This document shows, in pieces, positions 47,003-56,985 of a stretch of DNA of 64,000 bases. The position numbers and the translations under genes are program-made. The DNA comes from Patiria miniata (Eukaryota; Echinodermata; Asteroidea; Valvatida; Asterinidae): positions 2,127,501 through 2,191,500 of the forward strand of contig NW_024037057.1 of assembly GCF_015706575.1 (NCBI RefSeq), in the 5' to 3' direction. Positions within the stretch are counted from its first letter, which is position 1. Each line of letters starts with the position of its first letter. The notes beneath the pieces are model-generated. The model was not told the DNA's origin and searched no databases. It saw only the letters and a program-made list of their open reading frames with translations.

Positions 47003-47271
47003 CTATGGGCTCCGTGCGACAACTAAAGAGGGCGCGTTTTTTCCCACATGTAAAAGCCTCTTGGACGGGAGACACAGCGTGTGCGCCTGTACTGTATGGG
47101 TTCGCACGTGAAGTGCGCACTACTTCCTGGAATGTATCTCAGGCTAATCCCCACCCACAATAACTTTGGATCGTTCGAAAGACGAAGTGGATGGACCGGG
47201 AAAAAGTCCAGGTCTACCCCAACTCTCCTTTTGTGGCCGTTGAAAAAGTATTTTGTGCACGGAGCCCATAG
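47003..47271. mobile_element. Small inverted-end element downstream of gene B
   Basis: 269 bp bounded by 15-bp inverted ends CTATGGGCTCCGTGC (47,003-47,017 and 47,257-47,271). A related end lies at 43,923. No clear target duplication, so the class is unassigned. It sits about 200 bp past the gene B stop, in or near its 3' UTR. Confidence 0.5.
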
Positions 47272-47311
47272 GTCACTTGCTTCTTACGGAGGCCGTGTGC
47301 TTCCGTATATT

Positions 47312-47317
47312 TTTAAT
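47312..47317 (-). promoter_or_regulatory. Possible poly(A) signal of gene B
   Basis: ATTAAA on the minus strand about 150 nt past the stop codon. The first plausible signal seen; not confirmed. Confidence 0.25.
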
Positions 47318-47467
47318 TAGTTCAAATACACATGGTGTAATCGATGTTATTTCAATAAGTTATTGACAGGCGTCGTTCGGAGTTATGCGGTTCAGAACAC
47401 ATCCAACGTAAACGTAAGGTGATTTTCAGCACCTGCAATGCATGCGCTTACAATAAGTGTTAATCAA

Positions 47468-48641
47468 TTATGTTTTGCTGTCTGACAAGGAGGAGTTTAC
47501 TGTTTCGATTGATCCAGTTTTGGGTTTCGAAACTGTATTACCCGACTTCACGTTACTGGGCTGCACGCTGCGCTTGGCCATGACAGACGAATAGATCGTG
47601 TACAGGTAAGGGTTGAGAGAGGAGTTGATGGGAAGGACCAGGACTACGATCCAGGAGTAGACCTCAGCACCGACATGCACCGCCCCGGTCTGAGACAGGA
47701 TACCGAGAATGATGACAGGCATCCAGCAGGCAAAGTCCGTACCGACGATCAGCGCCATCTTGACGGCCATTTTGATCTCGCTGTCCCGGTTAGAGTTCTT
47801 TCTGATCTGGCTAGCAGACCGCTTGGCCTTGATGAAGATGGCGACGTAACAGACAAGGACGACCAGGAAACAGCAGAGATTGATGCCGAGAAACATGACG
47901 ATTGACAGGATCCAGGCTGGTTTCTGACCGGTCGAAGAGACGATTTGCAAGGCGTCTGCGTCCCCGAATGGATTGTTGACGTCACTGGGCTCAAGCTGGA
48001 CTCCGTCCGCCTTGGTGGTCAGGGGCAGGCCGATGCAGACGTCAGACAGACCGTAGATGTCCGAGTTGGAGTCGACGACTAGAGTCGGTACGATGCTTAA
48101 GCAGAGAGCCGCCACCCAACCCACTATGATGAACTTAATGGCAGACGTCTCGCCGAGCTTCATCCTGGTGAAGGGAAACACGATACCCAGGAGGCAATCA
48201 AGACTGATCATTGTAACGAAGAACACCGAGGCCTCACTGGACAGAACAGACAACACCCCGGCAGCCTTACATGGCGCGCTGGTCCGCCACTGCGCCGCTT
48301 GAGTGGAGTACCGCTCCCCGTAGTGAATGTCGGCAGCGGCTATTATCAACATGTACACCCCCATAATGAAATCAGACACGGCAAGATTAGCTATCAGCAA
48401 AGAGTGAGTCTTCTTGACTTCATTTCCTTCCTTGTGACGAAGCCTCCAAACAATTACCACAAAGTTGCCAAAGAGGGCGCTAATCCCAAGGACCCACATG
48501 CACACGCGCAGTCCGTAGTTCTGCATGAGGGAACCGCAGAGGTTGAGCGGGGGCTGTGACTGTGTTGTATGACAGTTGCTGATCTGGAAGCCTGGAATAT
48601 CTCTCAGGAGATTGCAGCAAAGTCGGTAGTCATCAACAACA
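47468..48641 (-). CDS. Gene B last exon: LGR-type seven-helix receptor domain
   Basis: 1,174-nt exon, taken to start after GGTTCTTCCCCAG so that the LRRs join as LKTF-VVDDYRLCC, the hinge usual in relaxin/GRL101-type receptors. TM1 holds FGNFVVIVW; TM2 LLIANLAVSDFIMGVYML; TM3 follows APCKAAG; TM6 FACWMP; TM7 LPINSSLNPYLYT. These are LGR signatures. The DRY-equivalent position at the end of TM3 reads DCL (SLDCLLGIVFPF), so the usual arginine is missing. Extracellular loop 2 is long (about 45 residues, between CIGLPL and AWILSI). The tail after TM7 is about 40 residues, rich in Ser/Thr. The frame is open upstream to 48,754, but that part does not fit the LRR phase. Confidence 0.9.
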
Positions 48642-49271
48642 CTGGGGAAGAACCAATGGAAAGTAAACTTGAGAAAAGCTTCAAAACTTTCATCGTTGGA
48701 AAGTATGGCATCTCTTTGCTCATAACAAAGCAAAATGTCATCTAGATCAAACATATATTACGCTTTTGTAGAAGCAGGTAGAGAGGAAAAGGCTCCGTAT
48801 TTCGCATCTAATGGGTCATCGTCGCCTATGTCTCGAACCAGGACCCTGCACAAATCATAATAATGCACAGACATATTTTTTTATCGAGGCATGGTATTGT
48901 TCATCACCGATACATGGTGTCCACATAACTAGTCAAAAACGACAAGTACAATATCTATCACTGCTTATAAACCTAAAAGACGATGTGGTTTAAAACATTT
49001 CAAAAGGAACATCCGTTATTAAATCATGTTAAGACTCCAGTCTCATAGAAACCTACATTAACACTAAAATAACCCCGGATATCACACGCAGCTCAGTTGA
49101 TTGAGAGTGTTTTCTTTGACCGTTGGCAGCCTACAGCGTATTGTTGATACTAAGTTCATATTCAAATTCTAACATTCGTCTAAGCCATAATGTTCAAAAT
49201 AGGTTGAAACCAACATTAAATACAAAAGAAGTGTTAGCCTGCTTTTCAGCCCGTCCAAATTATACACTTAC
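48642..49271. other. Gene B intron before the seven-helix exon
   Basis: 630 bp. Contains an in-phase open stretch at about 48,780-48,851 with weak LRR resemblance (not accepted). No repeat recognised. Confidence 0.5.
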
Positions 49272-49346
49272 AACGTTTTCAGATTGTAGAGACCAGTGAA
49301 TGCATTCTTAGCTGCAATTCGCAATTCTGGTGCATCCGTAATGACC
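49272..49346 (-). CDS. Gene B LRR exon 4
   Basis: 75-nt phase 2-2 exon, 25 codons: LVITDAPELRIAAKNAFTGL then YNLKTL. NAFTGLxxLKxL is a typical LRR end, while the front half is divergent. Donor GTAAGT. Confidence 0.82.
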
Positions 49347-50481
49347 CTGTTGAAAATACAAAGAGCAATATTGTCTTTTATTTACCCAAATGTCGTACTG
49401 ATATCAATCATGCGCTTGAAGCTATTGAAAGCTTGCCATGTTGTCTTTATTAAAACTTCCCCAAAGTACATGAATGTGCAGACTATCGACAAATACGTCG
49501 TGCGGCATTATATACGCCACAGTGAAACATTCACTGTGGGAGCTACGAATATCCACGGGTTAACAAGAATCAATAGATCACGATGAACCGTCGAGATTCG
49601 TGGAGAAATCGCCTTTCTAAGAATGCACTACGGTTTCAGGACGGATACAGGCACGACTGTCATTATGTTTCACTACGAATAAACCATGGTTTGTCAAGAA
49701 TATGATCGGATTGTTGAAGAATATCGACGGTACTACTAAAAATAATGACGTAAACGCCACGGTTGTCTGCGATTGGGCTACGCACGACCAAGGTTATCCT
49801 ACGAGTGAAGCATATATACTAGTAGTACAACCTTAGCAGAATCCTAGCATATCAGGGCATATCCGTAGGACATTAGAAGCGAATTCGTGGAGATTTCTAC
49901 CACGAACGAGCTACGAATCTACAGGACTATGTACAAATAGCCATGAATAACACTCTGAATTAGTACGGTTGCACTACGGATGGATTTTCACGACGATTCA
50001 CCACGGAAGTTTTGAACAGTTTAAAACTTCCGTAGCTCCTCCACAAGTACCGGAGGCAGATGACCGATAAACACGGATGTACCAAGGATGAATACGGTAT
50101 TCCCACGGTTCAACACGAATTTTAAACTGTGTATATCCATAGCTGCGAACCGTGACTGGAGCTTTTAGGTCACGGATCAGATGTGACGCTTTGGGGTCAA
50201 AATGTTTCCACAGGGGGATACTGACCCAAAATGATCCCTTGGCCTTATGGACTAGGTAGTGTAACAATTTGATTCCTGTTCAGGTTCCACTTATTTGTGT
50301 TCGATGACGTTACTGTTCGAACCGAAAATGTTCGAGACTCTTAAAATGGACATCCGGCGCGACCAGGCTTGGGTCATATGTTATTCAAAACATGTTAAAA
50401 TGTGTCTCAGATGCTCCTTTTGATTAACACTATAAGTACTTGGATCAGATTGAACTGTAATAAAGTTTTCGTTTCACTTAC
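49347..50481. other. Gene B intron rich in CTACGAA/CCACGG words
   Basis: 1.14 kb. 49,490-50,150 is dense in CTACGAA, CACGAA, CCACGG and CGTAG words in both orientations, and has a 10-bp-stem hairpin at 49,518-49,540 (CCACAGTGAA/TTCACTGTGG). It looks like decayed inverted-repeat DNA. Confidence 0.4.
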
Positions 50482-50553
50482 AGCGCTTCGAGGTTCTGGA
50501 GTTCACTGAATGTGTCGGCTACTATCTCAGTCATCTTATTCCCGGAAATATTC
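50482..50553 (-). CDS. Gene B LRR exon 3
   Basis: 72-nt phase 2-2 exon, exactly one 24-residue LRR: NISGNKMTEIVADTFSEL then QNLEAL. The LRR asparagine and leucine positions are kept. Donor GTAAGT. Confidence 0.88.
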
Positions 50554-50811
50554 CTGTCATTCAAACAAAATATGTACGAAGGCAAATTAGTGTGGAAGAT
50601 GAGAAACTCTGTCAGCTTAAGATTTTACAAGAACCCGACATGGACCACAGAAGGAAGATCGTAAATGCCAAAACAAACCTTAAATTTCGAGGTAAACAAA
50701 TTAATGAAAGGGAGAGTGATTGCAATTGCTACAGCTGCCAGACGTGTCTATTTTATCAGGTCATACTTGAATAATTCTTGGCAGATTTAGTTCGAAAAGA
50801 ATATCACTCAC

Positions 50812-50883
50812 AGATATGTAAGATTTCCCAAGCCGTAGAAGGTTCCTGGTGGGATTTCACGTAGCTTGTTGTAGGGGACAGAG
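50812..50883 (-). CDS. Gene B LRR exon 2
   Basis: 72-nt phase 2-2 exon, one LRR: SVPYNKLREIPPGTFYGL then GNLTYL, with the typical NxLxxIPxGTFxGLxNLxxL pattern. Donor GTGAGT. Confidence 0.9.
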
Positions 50884-51438
50884 CTTTGAATTAATAAAAA
50901 AAAACAAGGTTTAATGTCAAGGTTTGATGTTTCGTCGAATATATCGATAAAGAACTGTCGATTACACAAAGATTGAACACGTGTTAGGATCATTCTAGTT
51001 TTTGAAGGTCGAGGCCCGAAAGACATTACAACGGAAGGCCTTAGTCCGAGCATAAAGGTTATTGCAACGTCATTTAGTTAGGCGGTCTTTAATTTTGAAT
51101 AACGAGCGGAGAGACAGCACTCAACTTGAGGTTGGTTTTGTAATTTAACACCTGCATTATTCACCAGAACTGATTATCTAAACTTCCCTACAAGCTTAAT
51201 TGACTCGCTCTTTAAATAATTATTGATCCTGCGGTAATGAATGCGATGCCCGCCAAAAATTAAACGGACGGGAACACCTGTTATTTTTTTGTATTTCTTA
51301 TTTGTTTGTGGGGGGGGGGGCATACCACTGCTTTATAGGCAAGGATAACATTGATACATGTACATTATTTACTAATTGATTGATTTCCAGCAGACAAAGA
51401 CAAAGGAAACATCAGTTTCTTTTGCCTCTTCTACTTAC
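50884..51438. other. Gene B intron
   Basis: 555 bp with a G10 run at 51,311-51,320. No gene. Confidence 0.5.
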
Positions 51439-51519
51439 AGTGATCGAAGAAGCTTCAATTCTTTAAAAAGTCCCGGTACGAGTTGAATGGAACTGTGGTT
51501 CTTTTGCCGAGTTAGCCGG
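51439..51519 (-). CDS. Gene B LRR exon 1
   Basis: 81-nt phase 2-2 exon: LRLTRQKNHSSIQLVPGLF then KELKLLRSL. One LRR with three extra residues. The acceptor TATATAG is the only nearby AG that keeps frame, so the 5' border is less certain. Donor GTAAGT. Confidence 0.75.
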
Positions 51520-52029
51520 CTATATAAAGTAATATAAAGAGAAAACAGTCGCTGAATGCATTATTAACAAAACAAAAAGTTGAGTTACAGTTTCTAGGTC
51601 GTGCAACTCATTGGCATATTTTCAAAACGGTAGGGACGATTTTGAAATAAAATTATGCATCGTATCAAATAATCGTTTAAGTATGAGAATAAAAGTCAAT
51701 GCATCATTACGGTACATCGGCATGTACTAAACATGTTGTGTTAGTAACAAGAAGGGCATGTTATATGGTAGTGTTTTAACATAAACAGACCTAAAAAGAG
51801 GAAGAAGGCATTTGCTGTGAGAGACTTGAAGAGAGTGGATAAAACGAGAAGAAGGAGGCCCTAGAGTTTAAGATTAGAAAGACAAACAGACACAATGCGA
51901 CAAAACCAAAAGAGACGAGACTAGACAATATAAGATGAGACAAAAAAAAAACCGAGATATGGTGGAACAAGACGAGAAATGAGCCAGACATGACAACGCA
52001 GTTGCACTTTTCAGCTTAGAAATACTCAC
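51520..52029. other. Gene B intron
   Basis: 510 bp. A purine-rich stretch with AGAC/AGAG words lies at 51,790-51,990. No gene. Confidence 0.5.
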
Positions 52030-52150
52030 AGTGCCACGGTGATTTTCGCGATGTCTTGTAAATCATCTGGTTTCCAATCATGTGAACACATTACCTGGAA
52101 TTGGCCATTGACGTACGTACAGGAACAATTGTTTGGACAGCGTTTGTTAT
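52030..52150 (-). CDS. Gene B LRR N-terminal cap exon
   Basis: 121-nt exon (phase 1 to 2): CPNNCSCTYVNGQFQVMC, the four-cysteine LRR N-cap pattern CPxxCxCxxxxxxxxxxC, then DLQDIAKITVAL. It marks the switch from phase 1 binding modules to phase 2 LRR exons. Confidence 0.88.
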
Positions 52151-52382
52151 CTGCAAAATTATTGTAAAACACAATATGAACCTCTTTGCGTATTGCATTA
52201 CCACATGTTACAAGATGCTCAGTCTGGCATGCATGTTCCTGTTGGGAAATTATTTTTTTATTTATTTTAATGCCAACCTTATAATAAACCGCACCGAGCC
52301 TCATGATTGGGTCAATACTGTACTATGAACCTTTGCGTATTTATTTCGGAACAAAAATTCCAGACATTGTTTTTACGTGCAT

Positions 52383-52771
52383 CAGGCGCGGTTCTAGAAC
52401 CAATATTTTTTTTTTTTTTGGGGGGGGGGGGGCTAGCATGGTGGATACAGTTTTTTTTCAGGGAGGCGTGCTGAAATGTTGACCTGTTATTTTTTTTCAG
52501 ACACTTAGGCCTCCAATAGGGAGGGGGGGGGCATGCCATATTTTCAATGGGGAGCGCCAATAAAATCCTAAAATCATTCACACTATATTAACTAATCCAC
52601 CCTTGTCACGGCTATTTCTTCTTTAAGGGGAGAACGTTCGCATGTACATCACAATCCTTCTTTTTGCTAATGCTTTTTTTTGTGTTACGGAATTATTTTG
52701 GGGGCTAGACAACATTTTAGGGGGGGGGGGGGGCTACAGCCACCCTCCAGCCCCCCGTAGAACCGCGCCTG
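52383..52771. mobile_element. hAT-type MITE, 389 bp
   Basis: Inverted ends CAGGCGCGGTTCTA (14 bp perfect) with a perfect 8-bp duplication ACGTGCAT (52,375-52,382 and 52,772-52,779). Interior has three long G runs. No coding capacity. It lies in the intron between the LRR N-cap and the last LDLa exon. Confidence 0.87.
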
Positions 52772-52779
52772 ACGTGCAT

Positions 52780-53213
52780 CTATAAAGGGTGCCCCCTAAA
52801 AAAACACCGGAACGCCATAATACTTCAACTACCTTGAGACTCAAACCACTAATACCTAATGGACGGAGAATCTTTTTAGAAGAAATATAATGCCAAGCTC
52901 TTCCGAATTGGTCCAGTTGTTTTGCTTCCTATTTTGTGAAGACCACATCTTTCTTACCTAACAATTAACCCCTCTTTCCAATTAAGCCAAATTAACGTAG
53001 TAATTAGAAATTAGCTCACAATATTTAACATGATCAATGCCTTAATGTACACTCGGATAACGACGATTTATTCAAGCGCTGTATGAATGGAAATAACGAA
53101 CAACAATAAAATGTAAGTATTTGGTTGCACGTGGACAACATTCTTGTACCAATATGGGAAACCAAAGACCTGGACTGGGATGGGATGTATTACAAAAGTT
53201 CATTTGTCCTTAC
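52780..53213. other. Gene B intron remainder
   Basis: 434 bp between the MITE and the LDLa exon. Nothing recognised. Confidence 0.5.
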
Positions 53214-53330
53214 CGCATTCTACTTCATCGTCGCCGTGCTCACAGTCAATTTTACCGTCGCAAACACTTTGGAACACAATGCAGGTTTTTGTTCGGCTGC
53301 AGTGGTAATCTGATGGGCAGTACACCTCAG
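53214..53330 (-). CDS. Gene B LDLa exon (last before LRRs)
   Basis: 117-nt phase 1-1 exon: CPSDYHC, KTC, SVC, and CDGKIDCEHGDDEVEC with a complete calcium site. Acceptor TTTCAG, donor GTAAGG. Confidence 0.88.
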
Positions 53331-53599
53331 CTGAAACAATACAAAAAGGATCACTGCTAAAACTAAACTGTGGAGGAATTCAGTTGTGTAAATGTAGACT
53401 TATGTTTGTGGACAAACACAGGGATGTTTCGTCAAACCATTTTGCTGACATCTGTCATGCATATACAGTTACAAGTAGACGTTCTACCCAGGAACGGTAC
53501 TTATATATATATATTGCGATGTGTACAATTGAAGGTGGCGTTTAATAATACGTGCTTACATTATCATATGCCTTCGAATCCTACATGTTCAATGTGACT

Positions 53600-54250
53600 T
53601 TACATAACAGGTGATGACGTCATCATGACGTCACCTCAGCAGCGTATCCAGCTTTTGATGTCAGGGGGGGGGGGGCAACCGCACATCCGCACCGAAATGT
53701 AGACATGTTTTTTTTTTTTCTCCATACACTTGCCCTCCGTAAAATCAAAAAAGCGAGGGGGGGGGGGGGGACCCATCTTCCAAAGGGGGCGCTTTCAAAC
53801 TTACCATTATTATGTTTACTCTATTATTATATGGACAATTTCACGGCGCATTGTAATGGTTGTTTAGCGGGGTTTTCTTTGGTGGGATTGATGTCAGAAG
53901 AACTCTATAAACACTTCAAATCATTGCTGACAAAAAAACTTGTCAAAAAAATCCGCCAGGGGGACAAAGTGCCCCCCCCCCGCCCCCCACTGGATACGCC
54001 ACTGCGTCACCTCAATTGTCATCTATAACACATCCCGGTCTATACCTACCAAGTTACTTCACCGATTCGGAAAAAAAATACTTCTGTAGGCCTTTAGGCC
54101 TATGTTGGCCGAAAAAAAAATCAATTTTAATGTGTCGACACATGACATGTGATGACGCCATCATAACGTCACAACGACGTCACTGAAATTGTCATCTATA
54201 ACACATCCCGGTTTCGGTGCATGCCAAGTTACAACCAAATCGGAACTAAA
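53600..54250. repeat. CRE-like palindrome repeat interrupted by a MITE
   Basis: GTGATGACGTCATCATGACGTC at 53,611 is followed, after the MITE, by TCAATTGTCATCTATAACACATCC (54,012) and again at 54,189. Similar sequence is in the gene A intron at 23,020-23,560. A dispersed repeat of unknown class. Confidence 0.5.
53637..54004. mobile_element. hAT-type MITE, 368 bp
   Basis: Ends CAGCAGCGTATCCAG and, complemented from the right, CAGTGGCGTATCCAG, with a perfect 8-bp duplication CGTCACCT (53,629-53,636 and 54,005-54,012). The interior has several G/C homopolymers. No coding capacity. Inserted into the CRE-like repeat. Confidence 0.87.
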
Positions 54251-54372
54251 GTTCTTTAGATATAGGACTCAGATAGCAACAAACATTAGGAAGCAAAGTA
54301 TCAGTCAACATCAGACAATACATGCCATACTATGTTCACTGATAACCTGTTTAGGATGTTTGCACAACTTAC

Positions 54373-54492
54373 CACATTCGTTCTCGTCTTCTCCGTTCAG
54401 GCAGTCAAGGAATCCATCGCATTCTGCTGATGCTACAAGACACGCTCCCTCCTCGCACAGGAACCCTGACTGCCCGTCAAACATGCACCAAT
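54373..54492 (-). CDS. Gene B LDLa exon
   Basis: 120-nt phase 1-1 exon: CMFDGQSGFLC, GAC, AEC, and CDGFLDCLNGEDENEC. Six cysteines with a full acidic half. Acceptor CCCTGCAG, donor GTAAGT. Confidence 0.88.
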
Positions 54493-55595
54493 CTGCAGGG
54501 GAAAACAAAACACATTTAAATAGTGAAGTTATTGCGTATCTTCGAAAGACAATAAAAACAAAACATAGACCTATATTTAAAGGGAATATACAACATTTGC
54601 AAACATCGAAAAATAAAACTACCAAGTTTTTACGAAATACCTCACTAGGATGTTGGTAAATGACAGTCACAAGCATTCTGTAAAATTACGGCACCTGGTG
54701 TGAAGTCATTTTCAAGAAAATGGTATTTTTGTATACATTTCCAACGGTGGTCGGCCGACCACCGTTGGAAAAACCTAACTATTGTTCAACTACTGCTCCA
54801 TATTTACCATTTGTTTCAGTTCAAATTGTGTTGGCTATTTGTTACATGTTCATGAATGAGTGCAGGCCAGCTAGACTGGTTCCCTTACCTTACAATTTTC
54901 AATCTATAAATTGATCCTTTTCATCTTTAGTGGAGTCAGGGAGCCAGACTACTTGAACATATTTGTTTTTCTTGTTTTTTTCGAGCATTTTCGGACACAA
55001 AACTTCAAACATGTAAGTGTAACAATATTTTGATCTATTATACTAACCCCTCAACTAGTTCATTTCTGAAAATTACAGTGAAAGCCAATGATGTACATTC
55101 CCTTTAAGTGACAAATGACGATGATGAGAGGGAGCAATGACGGGGCTAAGGTCTAATATAAAATTCGTGTCCATGCTCGATTCTCAAGAGTGAGAAATAC
55201 CAACGTTTTTGGAATTTCATCCTCAAACGTACTTGGTTTGTAATCTTAAAAACAAAAATAAGATTTTACTTTTAAAAGATAAAGTAATTCCCACGTTACT
55301 GTATTATATTTAAAATGGAATAATTTAAACTATTTTAAGTCAAGCTACTGTTTCCATGCGGAATTGTTTATCACTTCGCATATCGTTGCCTGTTTTAACC
55401 TCAATGTTTTTCATATTTTATGTTGTTATTTTTGGCAACATTTTAGAGTAAAACTTTTAACTGGTAACTTAATCAATCACACTGACGGAAACCAATCTGT
55501 TTCTGACCTTTTAACTTCAACGTTTAATTGGCAATCTGGTTCGTTGTGGAAATGTACAGATTAATGTAATGTGACGTCAACATAATCTTAATCAC
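54493..55595. other. Gene B intron with a 34-bp perfect palindrome
   Basis: 1.1-kb AT-rich intron. 54,738-54,771 is a perfect palindrome centred on GGTCGGCCGACC. Nothing else recognised. Confidence 0.6.
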
Positions 55596-55970
55596 CTGAC
55601 TCCCCAGCTGTTAAATTGATATTGATCAGGTGGAAGTGGAATCCAGTCAGCTGGATGTTAGAGTCGGTCTGGAATCGGACAGTCAGTCCCATCGAAGCGT
55701 TAAACACCACGGCGAGTATCTTGGTTGTGGTCCCCGCAAGCGTGTAGCCCACTGGTTCACCCCCGGGGAAAGTGAGCCCGCTGACCTGGGCCACATCCTC
55801 GCCTGCCTCGGTGGAGAAGTCCAGGACACGGAACAGTGTGGCTGGAGCCGGACCGCGGGAGGGCACTTCCCAGCGGCAGTACAGGCCCGCCGGGTAGGGC
55901 TGCGGATAGCCCGGCGACTTGACGATTACAGCGTCGTCGAGAAAGGTCACAGCGTCGGAGTCGCATTGCA
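55596..55970 (-). CDS. Gene B CUB9
   Basis: 375-nt phase 1-1 exon and the most canonical CUB: CDSDAVTFL, KSPGYPQPYPAGLYCRWEV (SPGYPxxYPxxxxCxW), LFRVLDFSTE, LAVVFNASMGLTVRF, GFHFHL. Acceptor TTCTACAG; the donor GTGATT is weak. The equivalent gene A exon lies off the left edge. Confidence 0.88.
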
Positions 55971-56692
55971 CTGTAGAAATGCAAACCAAACAACTCTTTC
56001 TTTGAGCGACAGGCAACACAATGATTTTCAAAGCCTTCTTTTAAGGAGTTCCAGGAGGTGTTTCATACACAATGTTGAAATGTGTTCTCCGCTTGTCCAA
56101 CCTATGCCGAAAATACCAGTATTCCGATAACGTCATGCTGAATTTGAAATGCGAAAACAGGAGCATGTAGTGGATACGTCTCCACCCCCACCCATACATC
56201 TTTGTGAACACCGGCAATCGTGGACCACTTTTTGTACCAAATCCTCACTCCGTTGCTTAACTTTTTTACAGCAGCTCTCATTGGTTTTGTACACGAATTC
56301 TAATCGAGGACTACCGGCCAATCGTGGACGTATTGTTTGTGTTCTAACCCTTTTGTCCTATGTCCACAATTGCCGGTGTTAACCTACTCACAGGAACACG
56401 CATGAGAACAAAGCGTGGCGTTATTACGTCTCAGATCCAATGACTCGCCCGCAGTGCTCGCGAATTGTCAATATCAATCATGACGATTCAGAAACAAAAT
56501 CACTTGAACGAAGTGTAATACACTAATAAAAACATAAAGCCTAACAGCGACAAACGAACGAAGATTTGAATTAAAGGAGAATAGTGTGCTTAACTTTATA
56601 GCGACTTGAGAAGATCAAATAAGTTAAATCATATTTGTTTACGATTTCAGTTTTAAGGGTTGTACTTTATGTTACGTAAGTCTGTTACTTAC
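55971..56692. other. Gene B intron
   Basis: 722 bp. ACCGGCAATCGTGG/CAATTGCCGGTG words form a loose inverted pair (56,210-56,370). No gene. Confidence 0.45.
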
Positions 56693-56776
56693 GGTCAGGA
56701 CAGACTTCTTCGTTGTTCTCGCTGACGCAGATAAAATCCTTGTAGTCGCACAGCGTTTCCTCTGCTTCACAGGAAA
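56693..56776 (-). CDS. Gene B half-LDLa exon
   Basis: 84 nt, phase 1-1, four cysteines (CEAEETLC, FIC, EVC). Counterpart of gene A exon 58-141, and it lacks the acidic half in the same way. Confidence 0.78.
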
Positions 56777-56863
56777 CTGTCGGGAGAATGGTTTGCGAGT
56801 AAAAAGTTAATAAATTATGTTCTTAATTCGTTGTGTTTAAATATCAAATGAACAAGATCTTAC

Positions 56864-56985
56864 CTTGGTCAGGAGAAACCTGTTCAACTCGCAGCGAAAA
56901 CCCCGGATACTTGTTCTGGTAGTCAGAAGAAAACACCAAATACATTGAGTGTTCCATCGAAGCAACCCTCGCCGGGAACTTTTTG
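56864..56985 (-). CDS. Gene B CUB8, second half
   Basis: 122-nt exon (phase 2 to 1): FPARVASMEHSMYLVFSSDY then GFSLRVEQVSPDQ. Acceptor ATTGCAG after a T-rich tract, donor GTAAGA. Confidence 0.8.

Noticed and set aside
48642..48754. N-terminal extension of the seven-helix frame starting MFDLDDILL
   Set aside because: A stop lies just upstream and no AG restores phase with the LRR exons; the acceptor at 48,641 fits better.
48780..48851. Possible fifth LRR exon (reads DPLDAKYGAFSSLP in phase)
   Set aside because: GAFSSL looks LRR-like, but the rest does not. It ends in Ala, not the split Leu codon seen in all other LRR exons, and the donor GTAATA is weak. LRR exon 4 already joins the seven-helix exon at a natural hinge.
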